Of a stretch of DNA of 41,707 nt, positions 1-7,067 are shown piece by piece. Source of the stretch: an uncultured Burkholderiales bacterium (GTDB lineage Bacteria; Pseudomonadota; Gammaproteobacteria; Burkholderiales; Burkholderiaceae_C); the NCBI GenBank assembly GCA_903892175.1, contig CAITHK010000248.1, positions 1 to 41,707 of the forward strand, written 5' to 3'. Under the pieces are notes generated by a model. That model did no database searches and had not been told where the DNA came from. It worked only from the letters and a program-made list of their open reading frames with translations. A program made the position numbers and the translations under genes. Numbering within the stretch: the stretch's first letter is position 1; each line of letters begins with the position of its first letter.

Positions 1-863
1 AATCTTTCAAATCTAGCGATCAATCGTTTGGCTTGTGAGCGAGAGATGAGCTGTTCATCGCCCAGTTGAGCTAACTTCATAGGTACAACAGTTTTGGAAA
101 AATCATAGTCATCCGGCGCATTCATGAACTGCTGAAATACCTCGGTCGTTGTTCGGGCACTAGATAACAAAATGTTCATGAAAACTGTTGTTCCATCTGA
201 AAACATGCCAGGTTCTTCAACCAACCCGTCGTGACTGGCCTCCTCATCGTGACTGAATTGCAATGCATTGGCGTCAATTTTAAAAAGATCGAACATTCTT
301 GAAGTGAAAAATACACCTTCACCACTGTGTCGGCTTGGATCCGTGGTGAACTTGCCTTTGGAGAGTTCAAACAGCGCTTGGCGTTTGTCAGCTAAGTTAA
401 GCGCTTTTGAAATTTTCTCGAAGATACCCATGCCGTTATCGGAGACAACCAAGGTCAATGACTTTTCGTTTTGGGTCGCGCCAATAAAGACGGAGGTCCC
501 ATCAGAATGGTCAATCGCGTTGTTCACCATCTCGGTAAAACCGTGAGCTGCAATGTTTGCGACGTTTGAATTTAGATTCAGGTAGGGTCTGAAGTCTTGA
601 TGCCAAATGACATCTTCTTCCAAGTCGGTGAGGGCGTAGGCCTTTGACAGTCGACGTTTGTAGCCAGGGCTGAACACCGGATGGGTAGAGGGGCCGCTTC
701 GTGCAATCCATCCCTCGCGTTCAAGTTGCAAGACGTATCTAGCCGCGGCAGCCCTTGAGATAACTTCCCGAGTCGAGTAGAACTTCGTCAAGTCTCTGGG
801 GTGTTCGACAACATCTCGCGTGACATTGCGCGTCAACCGGCCCATTCGTGATGGTTTAGCCAT
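1..863 (-). CDS. wHTH - GHKL ATPase - STAS-like (DUF4325-type) regulator, 3'-truncated by window edge
   Basis: Read by hand on the minus strand from the ATG at 863, the frame is open for 287 codons to the window edge, so the C-terminus is missing. Residues ~12-65 look like a winged helix-turn-helix (VISRAAAARYVLQLEREGW). Residues ~100-200 form a GHKL/HATPase fold with an N-box TEMVNNAIDHS (110-120), a G1 box SDNGMGI (141-147) and a G2-like SGEGVFFTSRMF (180-191). No phospho-acceptor His domain is visible. Residues ~254-287 match the STAS-like DUF4325 pattern (LAQLGDEQLISRSQAKRL). Such single-chain proteins combine DNA binding, ATP binding and a SpoIIAA-like module, so a self-contained transcriptional switch is inferred. 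Its target is unknown. It is AT-richer than its neighbours, suggesting transfer. No clear Shine-Dalgarno precedes 863; Met7 (845) is an alternative start. Confidence 0.82.
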   Translation of the reverse strand, partial: MAKPSRMGRLTRNVTRDVVEHPRDLTKFYSTREVISRAAAARYVLQLEREGWIARSGPSTHPVFSPGYKRRLSKAYALTDLEEDVIWHQDFRPYLNLNSNVANIAAHGFTEMVNNAIDHSDGTSVFIGATQNEKSLTLVVSDNGMGIFEKISKALNLADKRQALFELSKGKFTTDPSRHSGEGVFFTSRMFDLFKIDANALQFSHDEEASHDGLVEEPGMFSDGTTVFMNILLSSARTTTEVFQQFMNAPDDYDFSKTVVPMKLAQLGDEQLISRSQAKRLIARFER

Positions 864-869
864 GTTCTG

Positions 870-899
870 TTGGATACTTAAAATAGGTTATTGTATACT
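870..899 (+). promoter_or_regulatory. possible divergent promoter for the GlcG/HbpS-like gene
   Basis: TTGGAT (870-875), an 18-bp spacer and TATACT (894-899) form a plausible plus-strand sigma-70 promoter, giving a leader of about 70 nt to the ATG at 976. The hexamers coincide with repeats 1 and 2, so both divergent genes could share control. Confidence 0.4.
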
Positions 900-918
900 T
901 ATGAAGAAAAGTTGTAAA
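890..918 (-). promoter_or_regulatory. sigma-70 promoter for the wHTH-GHKL-STAS gene
   Basis: On the minus strand TTTACA (918-913), a 17-bp spacer and TACAAT (895-890) give a good sigma-70 match about 20-25 nt before the ATG at 863. The -35 lies in the third repeat and the -10 in the second, so repeat binding should occlude it. Confidence 0.55.
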
Positions 919-975
919 CTTAAAGCGGATAAGCAGCGTTTCTTCCTAGACGATAATTTTTTTCAGGAGACAGTC

Positions 976-1494
976 ATGACATTCAAAAAACTGCGTTGTA
1001 TCGTGGCCTCGGCCAGTTTGGGTTTGTGCCTTGGTGTGACCACCGGCACCGCGCTGGCACAGGCGAGCTTTGCCGCGCCACCTCAAATACCGTACGGCGC
1101 TCCCATCAGCACCGAAGCCGCCAAAAAGGCTGCGGCTGCCGCCATTGCGGAAGCGCAAAAGAACAAATGGAAGATGGCCGTGGCCATTGTCGACACCGGC
1201 GGCCATTTGATTTACTTTGAACGCATGCAAGACACCCAAACGGGCAGCGTGGACTTGGCGATTGAAAAAGCGCGCACTTCGGCTTTGTTTCGTCGTCCCA
1301 CCAAGTTGTTCCAAGACGCGGTGGCCGGTGGCGGCGAGGGCTTGCGCTTGCTGCGCTTGACGGGCTCTATTCCGATTGACGGCGGCATTCCTCTCATCCA
1401 AGACGGCAAACTGGTGGGCGCTGTGGGTGTGTCGGGTGGCAGCGGCGACCAAGACGGTCACACGGCCATGGCCGGGGCGGCTGGCTTGAAGTAA
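976..1494 (+). CDS. exported GlcG/HbpS-family (heme-binding-like) protein
   Basis: This is a 172-residue protein with a Sec signal peptide (KK at residues 4-5, hydrophobic core to ~25, likely cleavage after ALA at 28). The mature part is the GlcG/HbpS domain, with AKKAAAAAIAEA near residues 45-56, VAIVDTGGHLIYFERM in the middle, and the glycine-rich tail GAVGVSGGSGDQDG. Family members include Streptomyces HbpS, a secreted heme-binding stress sensor, and GlcG of glycolate operons; ligand binding here is not shown. The ATG at 976 has the Shine-Dalgarno AGGAGA (965-970) and is preferred over upstream in-frame codons, which would hide the signal peptide. A terminator follows, so it is probably monocistronic. 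Confidence 0.85.
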   Translation: MTFKKLRCIVASASLGLCLGVTTGTALAQASFAAPPQIPYGAPISTEAAKKAAAAAIAEAQKNKWKMAVAIVDTGGHLIYFERMQDTQTGSVDLAIEKARTSALFRRPTKLFQDAVAGGGEGLRLLRLTGSIPIDGGIPLIQDGKLVGAVGVSGGSGDQDGHTAMAGAAGLK

Positions 1495-1517
1495 GTGTGC
1501 ATGTGATGCCAAAATCA

Positions 1518-1543
1518 AAGCCCTCTACGTGGAGGGCTTTTTT
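1518..1543 (+). terminator. rho-independent terminator after GlcG/HbpS-like gene
   Basis: The arms AAAGCCCTC and GAGGGCTTT surround a short loop and run into a T tract (TTTTTT). It lies 24 bp after the stop at 1494. Confidence 0.85.
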
Positions 1544-1557
1544 GATGAGCCAAGCCT

Positions 1558-1773
1558 GTGAACCCCGAAGATCTGCACAAGTTGGTCACACTGACCATGC
1601 CGTTTGGCAAATACCAAGGCCGCCTCTTAGCCGACCTGCCCGGCAACTACCTGAATTGGTTTGCGCGTGAAGGATTTCCCAAAGGCGAGATCGGGCGGCT
1701 GTTGGCGCTCATGCAAGAGATCGACCACAACGGCCTGAGTGAGTTGTTGCGCCCGCTCAGGGGCAAGCCTTGA
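1558..1773 (+). CDS. DUF3820 family small protein
   Basis: A 71-residue protein starting with GTG. It carries the DUF3820 signature: TMPFGKYQGRLLADLP followed by YLNWFAREGFPKGEIG. The family is small, cytosolic and poorly characterised; some relatives are annotated as quorum-sensing-regulated virulence factors. The length is normal for the family. The start is the GTG at 1558, because the ATG at 1545 is in another frame and no better start precedes the motif. It sits just past the terminator of the preceding gene and has no obvious operon partner. Confidence 0.75.
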   Translation: MNPEDLHKLVTLTMPFGKYQGRLLADLPGNYLNWFAREGFPKGEIGRLLALMQEIDHNGLSELLRPLRGKP

Positions 1774-1831
1774 GCGTTTTAGAAACCTAGACATCTGGGG
1801 AGACCTCATCTCACGCCTGAAAGGGGCGACG

Positions 1832-1921
1832 ATGTTCAATCTGAGTGAGGAGTCAGCCGAGGTTTACAAGGACTTTGCCGTTTTCATCAACCCTGAAGAT
1901 TTCAAAAAGGATTGGAAATGA
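1832..1921 (+). CDS. possible 29-residue small ORF or gene remnant
   Basis: A short acidic reading frame (MFNLSEESAEVYKDF... ending FKKDWK) has a Shine-Dalgarno-like AAGGGG (1821-1826) five bases before its ATG. It overlaps the 3' end of vapC by 20 bp on the other strand. I do not recognise it. It could be a genuine small protein, the end of a gene truncated when VapBC arrived, or chance. Confidence 0.25.
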   Translation: MFNLSEESAEVYKDFAVFINPEDFKKDWK

Positions 1922-2312
1922 GAACGCCATGGACCACTTCACCTGAGTTCATGTCTTCCGTCCAGAGGACGTTGCAGCCCGAAGTGTGGGCGCTCGCGAG
2001 CACCATGGCATCAAAGAATGAAACGCTGCGCGTTTGGTGCAAATCCAAAGCCGCACGAATGATCGTGGGCGTGACCTGAACAACCTCAAACTGTTCGTAG
2101 AGATCCAGCTGCAACCGAACGTCACGCTCAGAGAGTTTGAGTTTCTTGAGGGCCACGTTGCAATATTCCTGCAGCACTTGTGTGGACAGTACGCCCAGGC
2201 CTTGCTCGTAGAGTTCTTTCAACAGGTCGAGTGCTGCGCGCTGTTTGCCAGGGACATCGCTGGCTTGCGCATAAACCAGTACGTTCGTATCAATGAAGCT
2301 GCGTACAGCCAT
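1902..2312 (-). CDS. vapC: VapC-family PIN-domain toxin ribonuclease
   Basis: A 136-residue PIN-domain protein. The acidic residues expected to bind Mg/Mn are visible: D8 in SFIDTNVLVYA, E49 in LQEYCN, D101 in SFFDAMVLASA and D120 in WTEDM. The tail EVVHGVLISNPF is typical of complete VapC proteins. VapC toxins cleave RNA, often initiator tRNA or 23S rRNA; the target here is unknown. An in-frame extension to 2357 exists, but ATG 2312 is the best start because it begins right at the PIN fold and one base after the antitoxin stop (TAGcATG), giving translational coupling. The toxin looks catalytically intact. Confidence 0.9.
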   Translation of the reverse strand: MAVRSFIDTNVLVYAQASDVPGKQRAALDLLKELYEQGLGVLSTQVLQEYCNVALKKLKLSERDVRLQLDLYEQFEVVQVTPTIIRAALDLHQTRSVSFFDAMVLASAHTSGCNVLWTEDMNSGEVVHGVLISNPF

Positions 2313-2313
2313 G

Positions 2314-2538
2314 CTAGCGCTCGTTGGCTTCGTCGCGGTTGAACTGCCAGCCATCAAGCCGGGCCTTGGAGTTCAAACAAGCTTCTTCAAACTGCGACCA
2401 TTGCTGCCCGCGGCGCGACTCTCCAGCGAGTTGCTCGAGGTAATCACGCACCAATTGGTTGAGGCTCTTGCCCATGCGTTGCGCAGCCTGGCGCGCGCGT
2501 TGTGCGACTTGTTCGTCCACTGAAAGTGTGATGTTCAT
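2314..2538 (-). CDS. vapB: VapB-like ribbon-helix-helix antitoxin
   Basis: A 74-residue antitoxin. The N-terminus (MNITLSVDEQVAQRARQAA, then GKSLNQLVRDYLEQLA) has the beta-strand plus two-helix pattern of ribbon-helix-helix DNA-binding domains. The C-terminal ~35 residues (ending FNRDEANER) should wrap and inhibit VapC. The ATG at 2538 has the Shine-Dalgarno GAGGGG; the longer frame to 2592 lacks one and would cross the promoter. It precedes vapC by one base. The complex probably represses its own promoter through the palindrome at 2566-2579. Confidence 0.85.
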   Translation of the reverse strand: MNITLSVDEQVAQRARQAAQRMGKSLNQLVRDYLEQLAGESRRGQQWSQFEEACLNSKARLDGWQFNRDEANER

Positions 2539-2563
2539 GGCTTGAACCCCTCGAATATAAAAT

Positions 2564-2592
2564 ATTATGTGCGCACATAGCCTGTGCGTCAA
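2564..2592 (-). promoter_or_regulatory. vapBC promoter with 14-bp palindromic operator
   Basis: On the minus strand TTGACG (2592-2587), a 17-bp spacer and CATAAT (2569-2564) form a strong sigma-70 promoter. A perfect palindrome TATGTGCGCACATA (2566-2579) sits in the spacer and overlaps the -10, the usual place for autorepression by a toxin-antitoxin complex. Confidence 0.65.
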
Positions 2593-2672
2593 GTCTGGGT
2601 TTGTTCCAACGAGTTGTGCGCTTGCCGTGATTTTTAAAGCCTATGGGGTGTCTGCTGGGGTCTGGCCATGCC

Positions 2673-4136
2673 TCACAACACCACATGCACGTTCTTGTGC
2701 TGGGTGTAGGTCAGCAGTTCGTCAAAGCCTTCTTCGCGGCCAATGCCCGACTGCTTGTAGCCGCCAAATGACGCGCCAATGAAGTGGCTGCTGGTGTGGT
2801 TGACCCACACATAGCCCGCTTGCACGCGACCCGCTGCGCGGTGGGCGTTGGACAGGTTGCTGCTCCAGATGGAGGCGGTCAGGCCATATTCCACCGCGTT
2901 GACTTGGTCGAAGAGGGTGTCTTCGTCGTCCCACTTGAGCACCGACAAAATGGGCCCGAACACTTCTTCGTTGGCAATGCGCATGTCTTGCGTGACGCCG
3001 GTGAACACCGTGGGCTCCACAAACCAACCGTTGGCCAGCGCGGCGTCTGTGGGCACCTTGCCGCCATAGGCCAGATGCGCGCCACCGGCTTTGGCGATCT
3101 CGATGTAGCCCATGATTTTTTCCCACTGGGCTTTGGAGATGATCGAGCCCATGGTGGTGGCCATGTCGGTGGGAATGCCTGGCTTGTAGTGGGTGATGGC
3201 TTGGAGCAAGCCTGCCACCACTTGGTCGTACACCGAGGCGTGCACAAACAAGCGCGAGGTGGAGCCACAGCTTTGGCCGCACCAGGTGAAGTTCATGCCG
3301 CCCACGGCACCGGCAATGGCCTTGTCCATGTCGGCATCTGGGTAGATGATGCAAGCGTTCTTGCCACCCAACTCCAGCGTGACGTGTTTGAGTTGGTCTG
3401 CGGCTGCTTTGGCAATGGCGCGTCCGGTGGGCACGCTGCCAATGAGCGACAAGCGTGGCACCAGCGGGTGGTTCACAAGGGCCTGACCGCCTGGGGCGCC
3501 CGAGCTGATGATGTTGAGCACGCCGGGCGGCAAGATGCCGTCGATCAGCTCCATCATGCGGTAGGCCGACAGCGGTGCTTGGTAGGGCGGCTTCATGATC
3601 ACGGTGTTGCCTGCAATCAGGGGCGGGGCCATCTTGGCGGCGGTGAACATGATGGGGTGGTTGTAGGCCACGATGCGGGCGCACACGCCATAGGGCTCGC
3701 GCACCGAGTAGTTCAGCACGCCGTCGCCCATGGGCAGGGTTTCGCCTTTGATCTCGGTGGCCAGGCCGGCATAAAAGTCAATTTGCGCCGCGGCAATCAG
3801 GGCGTCGCGCTGCATTTCGCTGATCGGGTTGCCACAGTTGGCCGCGTCGATCATGGCCAGCTCAAACGCGTGCTCGCGCAGCACCGCCGCCACTTTTTTC
3901 AACAAAGCCGCGCGCTCCAGCGGCTTGAACTTGCGCCACACCGCAAAGCCCGCGTGCGCAGCACGTACCGCAGCATCCACGTCCTCAGCGTTGGCTTCGG
4001 CGCAGGGGCCGAGCGACTCGCCGGTGGCAGGGTTGTGGGTGTCGAGGTAGCCACCCAAAGGCTTGTGCCAAGCACCACCGTAATACAAGTCACGGTGGGT
4101 GGGCAGGAGTTGGCGGTAGTTGGAGGTGTCAGACAT
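2673..4136 (-). CDS. NAD(P)-dependent aldehyde dehydrogenase (betaine-aldehyde dehydrogenase-like)
   Basis: A 487-residue ALDH-superfamily enzyme of normal length. The oxyanion Asn is N159 (AYNHP), the general base Glu is E255 (LELGGKN) and the catalytic Cys is C290 (GQSCG). LIGSVPTGR is the nucleotide-binding turn. It should oxidise an aldehyde to the carboxylic acid in the cytoplasm. It is the last gene of the catabolic operon, 59 bp after a 2-oxo-acid-decarboxylase-like gene, so its likely substrate is that enzyme's aldehyde product. The exact substrate cannot be told from sequence. The Shine-Dalgarno is weak. Confidence 0.88.
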   Translation of the reverse strand: MSDTSNYRQLLPTHRDLYYGGAWHKPLGGYLDTHNPATGESLGPCAEANAEDVDAAVRAAHAGFAVWRKFKPLERAALLKKVAAVLREHAFELAMIDAANCGNPISEMQRDALIAAAQIDFYAGLATEIKGETLPMGDGVLNYSVREPYGVCARIVAYNHPIMFTAAKMAPPLIAGNTVIMKPPYQAPLSAYRMMELIDGILPPGVLNIISSGAPGGQALVNHPLVPRLSLIGSVPTGRAIAKAAADQLKHVTLELGGKNACIIYPDADMDKAIAGAVGGMNFTWCGQSCGSTSRLFVHASVYDQVVAGLLQAITHYKPGIPTDMATTMGSIISKAQWEKIMGYIEIAKAGGAHLAYGGKVPTDAALANGWFVEPTVFTGVTQDMRIANEEVFGPILSVLKWDDEDTLFDQVNAVEYGLTASIWSSNLSNAHRAAGRVQAGYVWVNHTSSHFIGASFGGYKQSGIGREEGFDELLTYTQHKNVHVVL

Positions 4137-4195
4137 GGTGGGTTCAAACTTGGGCGGTGTGGGAGGAGTGACTCAAGGTGACTGGGGCAAGAGCT

Positions 4196-5977
4196 TCAGC
4201 GCTTGTGAACCGCAGAGCTGGTGGTGGCAGCGTTGCCGCTCATGTTGGCGTCGTAGCCGGGGGCCACGCAGGCGTCGATGACGCAGACTTTGCCAGCTTG
4301 CACGGCCTGCAAGCCTTGCGCAATGGCCGCATGCAGGTCTTGGGCGCGGCGCACCGGGCCAATGCCCTCGGCACCCATGGCGCGGGCCATCTGCGCAATG
4401 TCAATTTCGGGCTCGCTCATGCGCTGGCCAATCCATTTGTTGTCGGTCGGGCGGTGGCGCTCTTTGGCCACGCGCTCTTGGTGCAGCTCGTCGTTGAAGA
4501 ACGAGTGGTTGTTGCACACGATCAGCAGCAGCGGAATGCCGTAGCGCACCGCCGTCCACACGGCGGTGTTGCCCATCAAAAAGTCGCCGTCGCCAATCAG
4601 GGCCACGGGGATACGGTCTGAGTTCGCGTCGCGCAAGGCCAAGGCCACGCCCACGGCGTTGCCAGGACCGGCTCCAATGCCGCCGCCGCCATCAGCGCCG
4701 AGGTAGTCCATTGGATGGCGGAAGTGGCGGTAGATGCCGTTCCAGCCCAGGGGCAGGCGCGCCAAACACAGGTGCAGGTCTTGGGCGCTGTCGTGCAGCA
4801 CTTCGGCCACGGCGCGCAGGCTCACCACATCGTCGTGTGGCAGGGCAGGCAGTACGGCTTTGGCGGGCCATGTGGCCAAGGCGCGCGCAGAGACGGCCTC
4901 ATTCAAGGCCGCAATGGCCGCATCGGGTTCGCACAGCATGTACACGTCGGCTGGGGGCAAGCTGCCACCGTCCATGCTCCAGCCCCGGTGGATGTGCATG
5001 TCCAGCGACACATGGATGACTTGCGCGGTGCAGGTGGCCCCTTGCAGGGCTTGCTTGAACGCGCCACCTGGGTCGACCCAGTCGAGCATCAGCACCACAT
5101 CGGCTTCGCGCACAGCGGCGCAGGCCTCTGGGCTCATGAAGTAGGCGGGCGAGCCCACGTGTTGCGGGTGGTCGGTGGGGAACGAGGCCGCGTTTTTGAG
5201 GTCGGTGATGACGCCGGCTTGCAGCGTTTCGGCCAGGGCCACGCGCGGTTGCCAGTCGGCCACTTCGCGTGACATGCGGCCCATCAAGATGACGGGCTTC
5301 TTGGCATGGGACAACAGCTGCGCGGCGCGTTGCACATCGTTGGGAGACGGCGGTGGTGCCACAGGCGCGGCGTAGCGCGTGGGGTCGGGGGTGGGCACCA
5401 GGCCGTCGGTTTGGCTCTCTTGCAAGGCTGCATCGAGGTTGATGTAGACCGGGCCACGCGGCGCGGTTTGCGCAATTTGCCCACCGCGCAGCAAAGCCTC
5501 AATGGCCGCAGGCACCGAGCCGGGTTGGTTGTCCCACTTGGTGTAGTCGCGCACCAGCGCGCCTTGGTCACTGACGGTGTGGATCCAGTCGATCCAAGGG
5601 CGACGCCTGGCCGCGTCCCACGGCCCGGTGGCACCCAGCATCAACACGGGCATGCGGTCGCACCAGGCGTTGAACACGGCCATGGTGGCATGCATCAGCC
5701 CCACGTTGGAGTGCACCACCGCGCCCATCATGCGGCCCGAGGCTTTGGCAAAACCTTGGGCAATGGCGATGGCCACTTCTTCGTGCAGGCACAGCAGCAT
5801 TTGGGGCGCGCTGTTGCCCAGGTGGTTGACCAGGCTGTCGTGCAGGCCCCGGTAGCTGGCGCCGGGGTTCAAGGCCAGGTAGGGCACGCCCATGGCGCGC
5901 AGGCATTCTGCGATCGAGTCACTGCCCCAGTAGGTGGCGGGCTCAAAGTTGGGGGTCGGTTCTTCGCGTTTGATCAT
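4196..5977 (-). CDS. ThDP-dependent decarboxylase, benzoylformate decarboxylase / acetolactate synthase-like
   Basis: A 593-residue enzyme with three-domain ThDP architecture. The cofactor-activating Glu is E67 (CLHEEVAIA). The Mg-diphosphate motif begins GDGDF (462-466) and ends NN (489-490). NPGAS (37-41) and VVHS with H89 resemble the Ser26 and His70 regions of benzoylformate decarboxylase, as recalled from that family, so non-oxidative decarboxylation of a 2-oxo acid to an aldehyde is more likely than acetohydroxyacid synthesis. No small regulatory subunit lies nearby. The start is 2 bp from the upstream Bug gene stop and the aldehyde dehydrogenase follows. The substrate is unknown. Confidence 0.82.
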   Translation of the reverse strand: MIKREEPTPNFEPATYWGSDSIAECLRAMGVPYLALNPGASYRGLHDSLVNHLGNSAPQMLLCLHEEVAIAIAQGFAKASGRMMGAVVHSNVGLMHATMAVFNAWCDRMPVLMLGATGPWDAARRRPWIDWIHTVSDQGALVRDYTKWDNQPGSVPAAIEALLRGGQIAQTAPRGPVYINLDAALQESQTDGLVPTPDPTRYAAPVAPPPSPNDVQRAAQLLSHAKKPVILMGRMSREVADWQPRVALAETLQAGVITDLKNAASFPTDHPQHVGSPAYFMSPEACAAVREADVVLMLDWVDPGGAFKQALQGATCTAQVIHVSLDMHIHRGWSMDGGSLPPADVYMLCEPDAAIAALNEAVSARALATWPAKAVLPALPHDDVVSLRAVAEVLHDSAQDLHLCLARLPLGWNGIYRHFRHPMDYLGADGGGGIGAGPGNAVGVALALRDANSDRIPVALIGDGDFLMGNTAVWTAVRYGIPLLLIVCNNHSFFNDELHQERVAKERHRPTDNKWIGQRMSEPEIDIAQMARAMGAEGIGPVRRAQDLHAAIAQGLQAVQAGKVCVIDACVAPGYDANMSGNAATTSSAVHKR

Positions 5978-5979
5978 GG

Positions 5980-6963
5980 TCAGTCTGCTTTGATGTTGGC
6001 TTCTCGGATCACTTTGCCCCAGCGGGCGTAGTCGTCTTTGATGGTGGCGGCCAGGGCTTCGGGGCTGCTGGGGGCAGCCTCAATGCCTTGGCCATTGAGG
6101 TTGGCTTTGACGTCGGGCAGTTGCAACACCCGTGCAATGTCGGCGTTGACTTTGGCCACCATGTCTTTGGGCACACCCGCGGGCATGAACACGCCCAGCC
6201 ACACGTCCAGGGCCACGCCGGGCACGGTTTCGGCGATGGCGGGCACGTCGGGGAAGGCGGCAAAGCGTTTGCCACCGGCACCCGCAATCAAGCGCAGCTT
6301 GCCCTCCTTGATGTGGGGCAGCAGCGAGTTGATGGCGCCAATGAACACCTGGATGCGGCCCCCCAGCAAGTCGGTGATGGCAGGCACCGCGCCTTTGTAG
6401 GGCACGTGTTGCATTTGAATGCCCGCCGCGTGGTTGAGCATTTCAGACGCCAACTGTTGGGGCGAGCCGTTGCCCGAGGAGCCATAGTTCAACTTGTCGG
6501 GGTTGGCTTTGGCATAAGCCACCAACTCGGCCACATTTTTGGCGGGCACCGAGGGGTGCACCACCAGCACAAAAGGCACCAAGGCCACTTGGCTGATGGG
6601 GGTGAAGTCTTTGAACACATCGAACGGTGTTTTGCCCACATGCGGGTTGGTGACAAAGATGTTGTTGGCCCCCAGCAGCCAGGTGTAGCCATCGGGGGCG
6701 CTCTTGGCCACCAGGTCGGCACCCAAGTTCATGCCGGCGCCTGGGCGGTTGTCCACCGTCACGGCCTGGCCCCATTGCTCGGTCAGTTTTTGGGCGATGA
6801 CGCGGGCCACCACGTCGTTGCTGCCCCCGGGTGTGATGGGCACGATGAATTTGATGGGGCGAGCCGGGTAGGCGGGGCTTTGTGCCTGTGCGGGCAGTGC
6901 CAGCCACAGGCTGGAGATCAAACCCATGGCCCACAAGCAGCGGATCATGAAACAACGAACCAT
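5980..6963 (-). CDS. Bug/TctC-family periplasmic solute-binding protein
   Basis: A 327-residue protein with a signal peptide (cleavage after AQA near residue 28) followed by the Bug signature YPARPIKFIVPITPGGSNDV and APDGYTWLLG. Bug proteins bind carboxylated organic acids and feed tripartite tricarboxylate transporters, or act as sensors. No TctA/TctB membrane genes are in this window, so it is an orphan, as is common in Burkholderiales. AAGGAC precedes the ATG at 6963; Met6 (6948) is an alternative start. It is coupled to the ThDP enzyme (2 bp gap) and lies 104 bp after tauE. Its ligand is probably the substrate of this operon (inference). Confidence 0.9.
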   Translation of the reverse strand: MVRCFMIRCLWAMGLISSLWLALPAQAQSPAYPARPIKFIVPITPGGSNDVVARVIAQKLTEQWGQAVTVDNRPGAGMNLGADLVAKSAPDGYTWLLGANNIFVTNPHVGKTPFDVFKDFTPISQVALVPFVLVVHPSVPAKNVAELVAYAKANPDKLNYGSSGNGSPQQLASEMLNHAAGIQMQHVPYKGAVPAITDLLGGRIQVFIGAINSLLPHIKEGKLRLIAGAGGKRFAAFPDVPAIAETVPGVALDVWLGVFMPAGVPKDMVAKVNADIARVLQLPDVKANLNGQGIEAAPSSPEALAATIKDDYARWGKVIREANIKAD

Positions 6964-7067
6964 GTGTGTCCTTTTGCAGTCTTTTGACAGGAGCAGACTC
7001 TAGTGGTCTGTGCCGTGGCTTCCAGTCGCGCGGGCGTCAAGCGACCATCAAGCGTGGGGAACGTGTC

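Larger units (their letters stand above)
870..922. repeat. three 11-bp direct repeats at 21-bp period (putative operator)
   Basis: TTGGATACTTA (870-880), TTGTATACTTA (891-901) and TTGTAAACTTA (912-922) start exactly 21 bp apart, i.e. on the same face of the helix two turns apart. They fill the gap between the divergent genes at 863 and 976 and overlap promoter-like hexamers on both strands. An operator bound by the adjacent wHTH protein is the natural reading, but this is inference. Confidence 0.65.

Noticed and set aside
2784-4181. 465-codon plus-strand frame antisense to the aldehyde dehydrogenase
   Set aside because: Its sequence is His/Gly/Val-rich with no recognisable domain, while the opposite strand encodes all ALDH catalytic motifs.
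4196-5977. Sulfoacetaldehyde acetyltransferase (Xsc) reading, suggested by the neighbouring TauE/SafE gene
   Set aside because: The N-terminal active-site region resembles benzoylformate decarboxylase, and no pta or sulfonate genes are present.
6993-7009. CAGAC/GTCTG inverted repeat between tauE and the first Bug gene as a terminator
   Set aside because: Arms are only five bases and no T tract follows in the operon direction.
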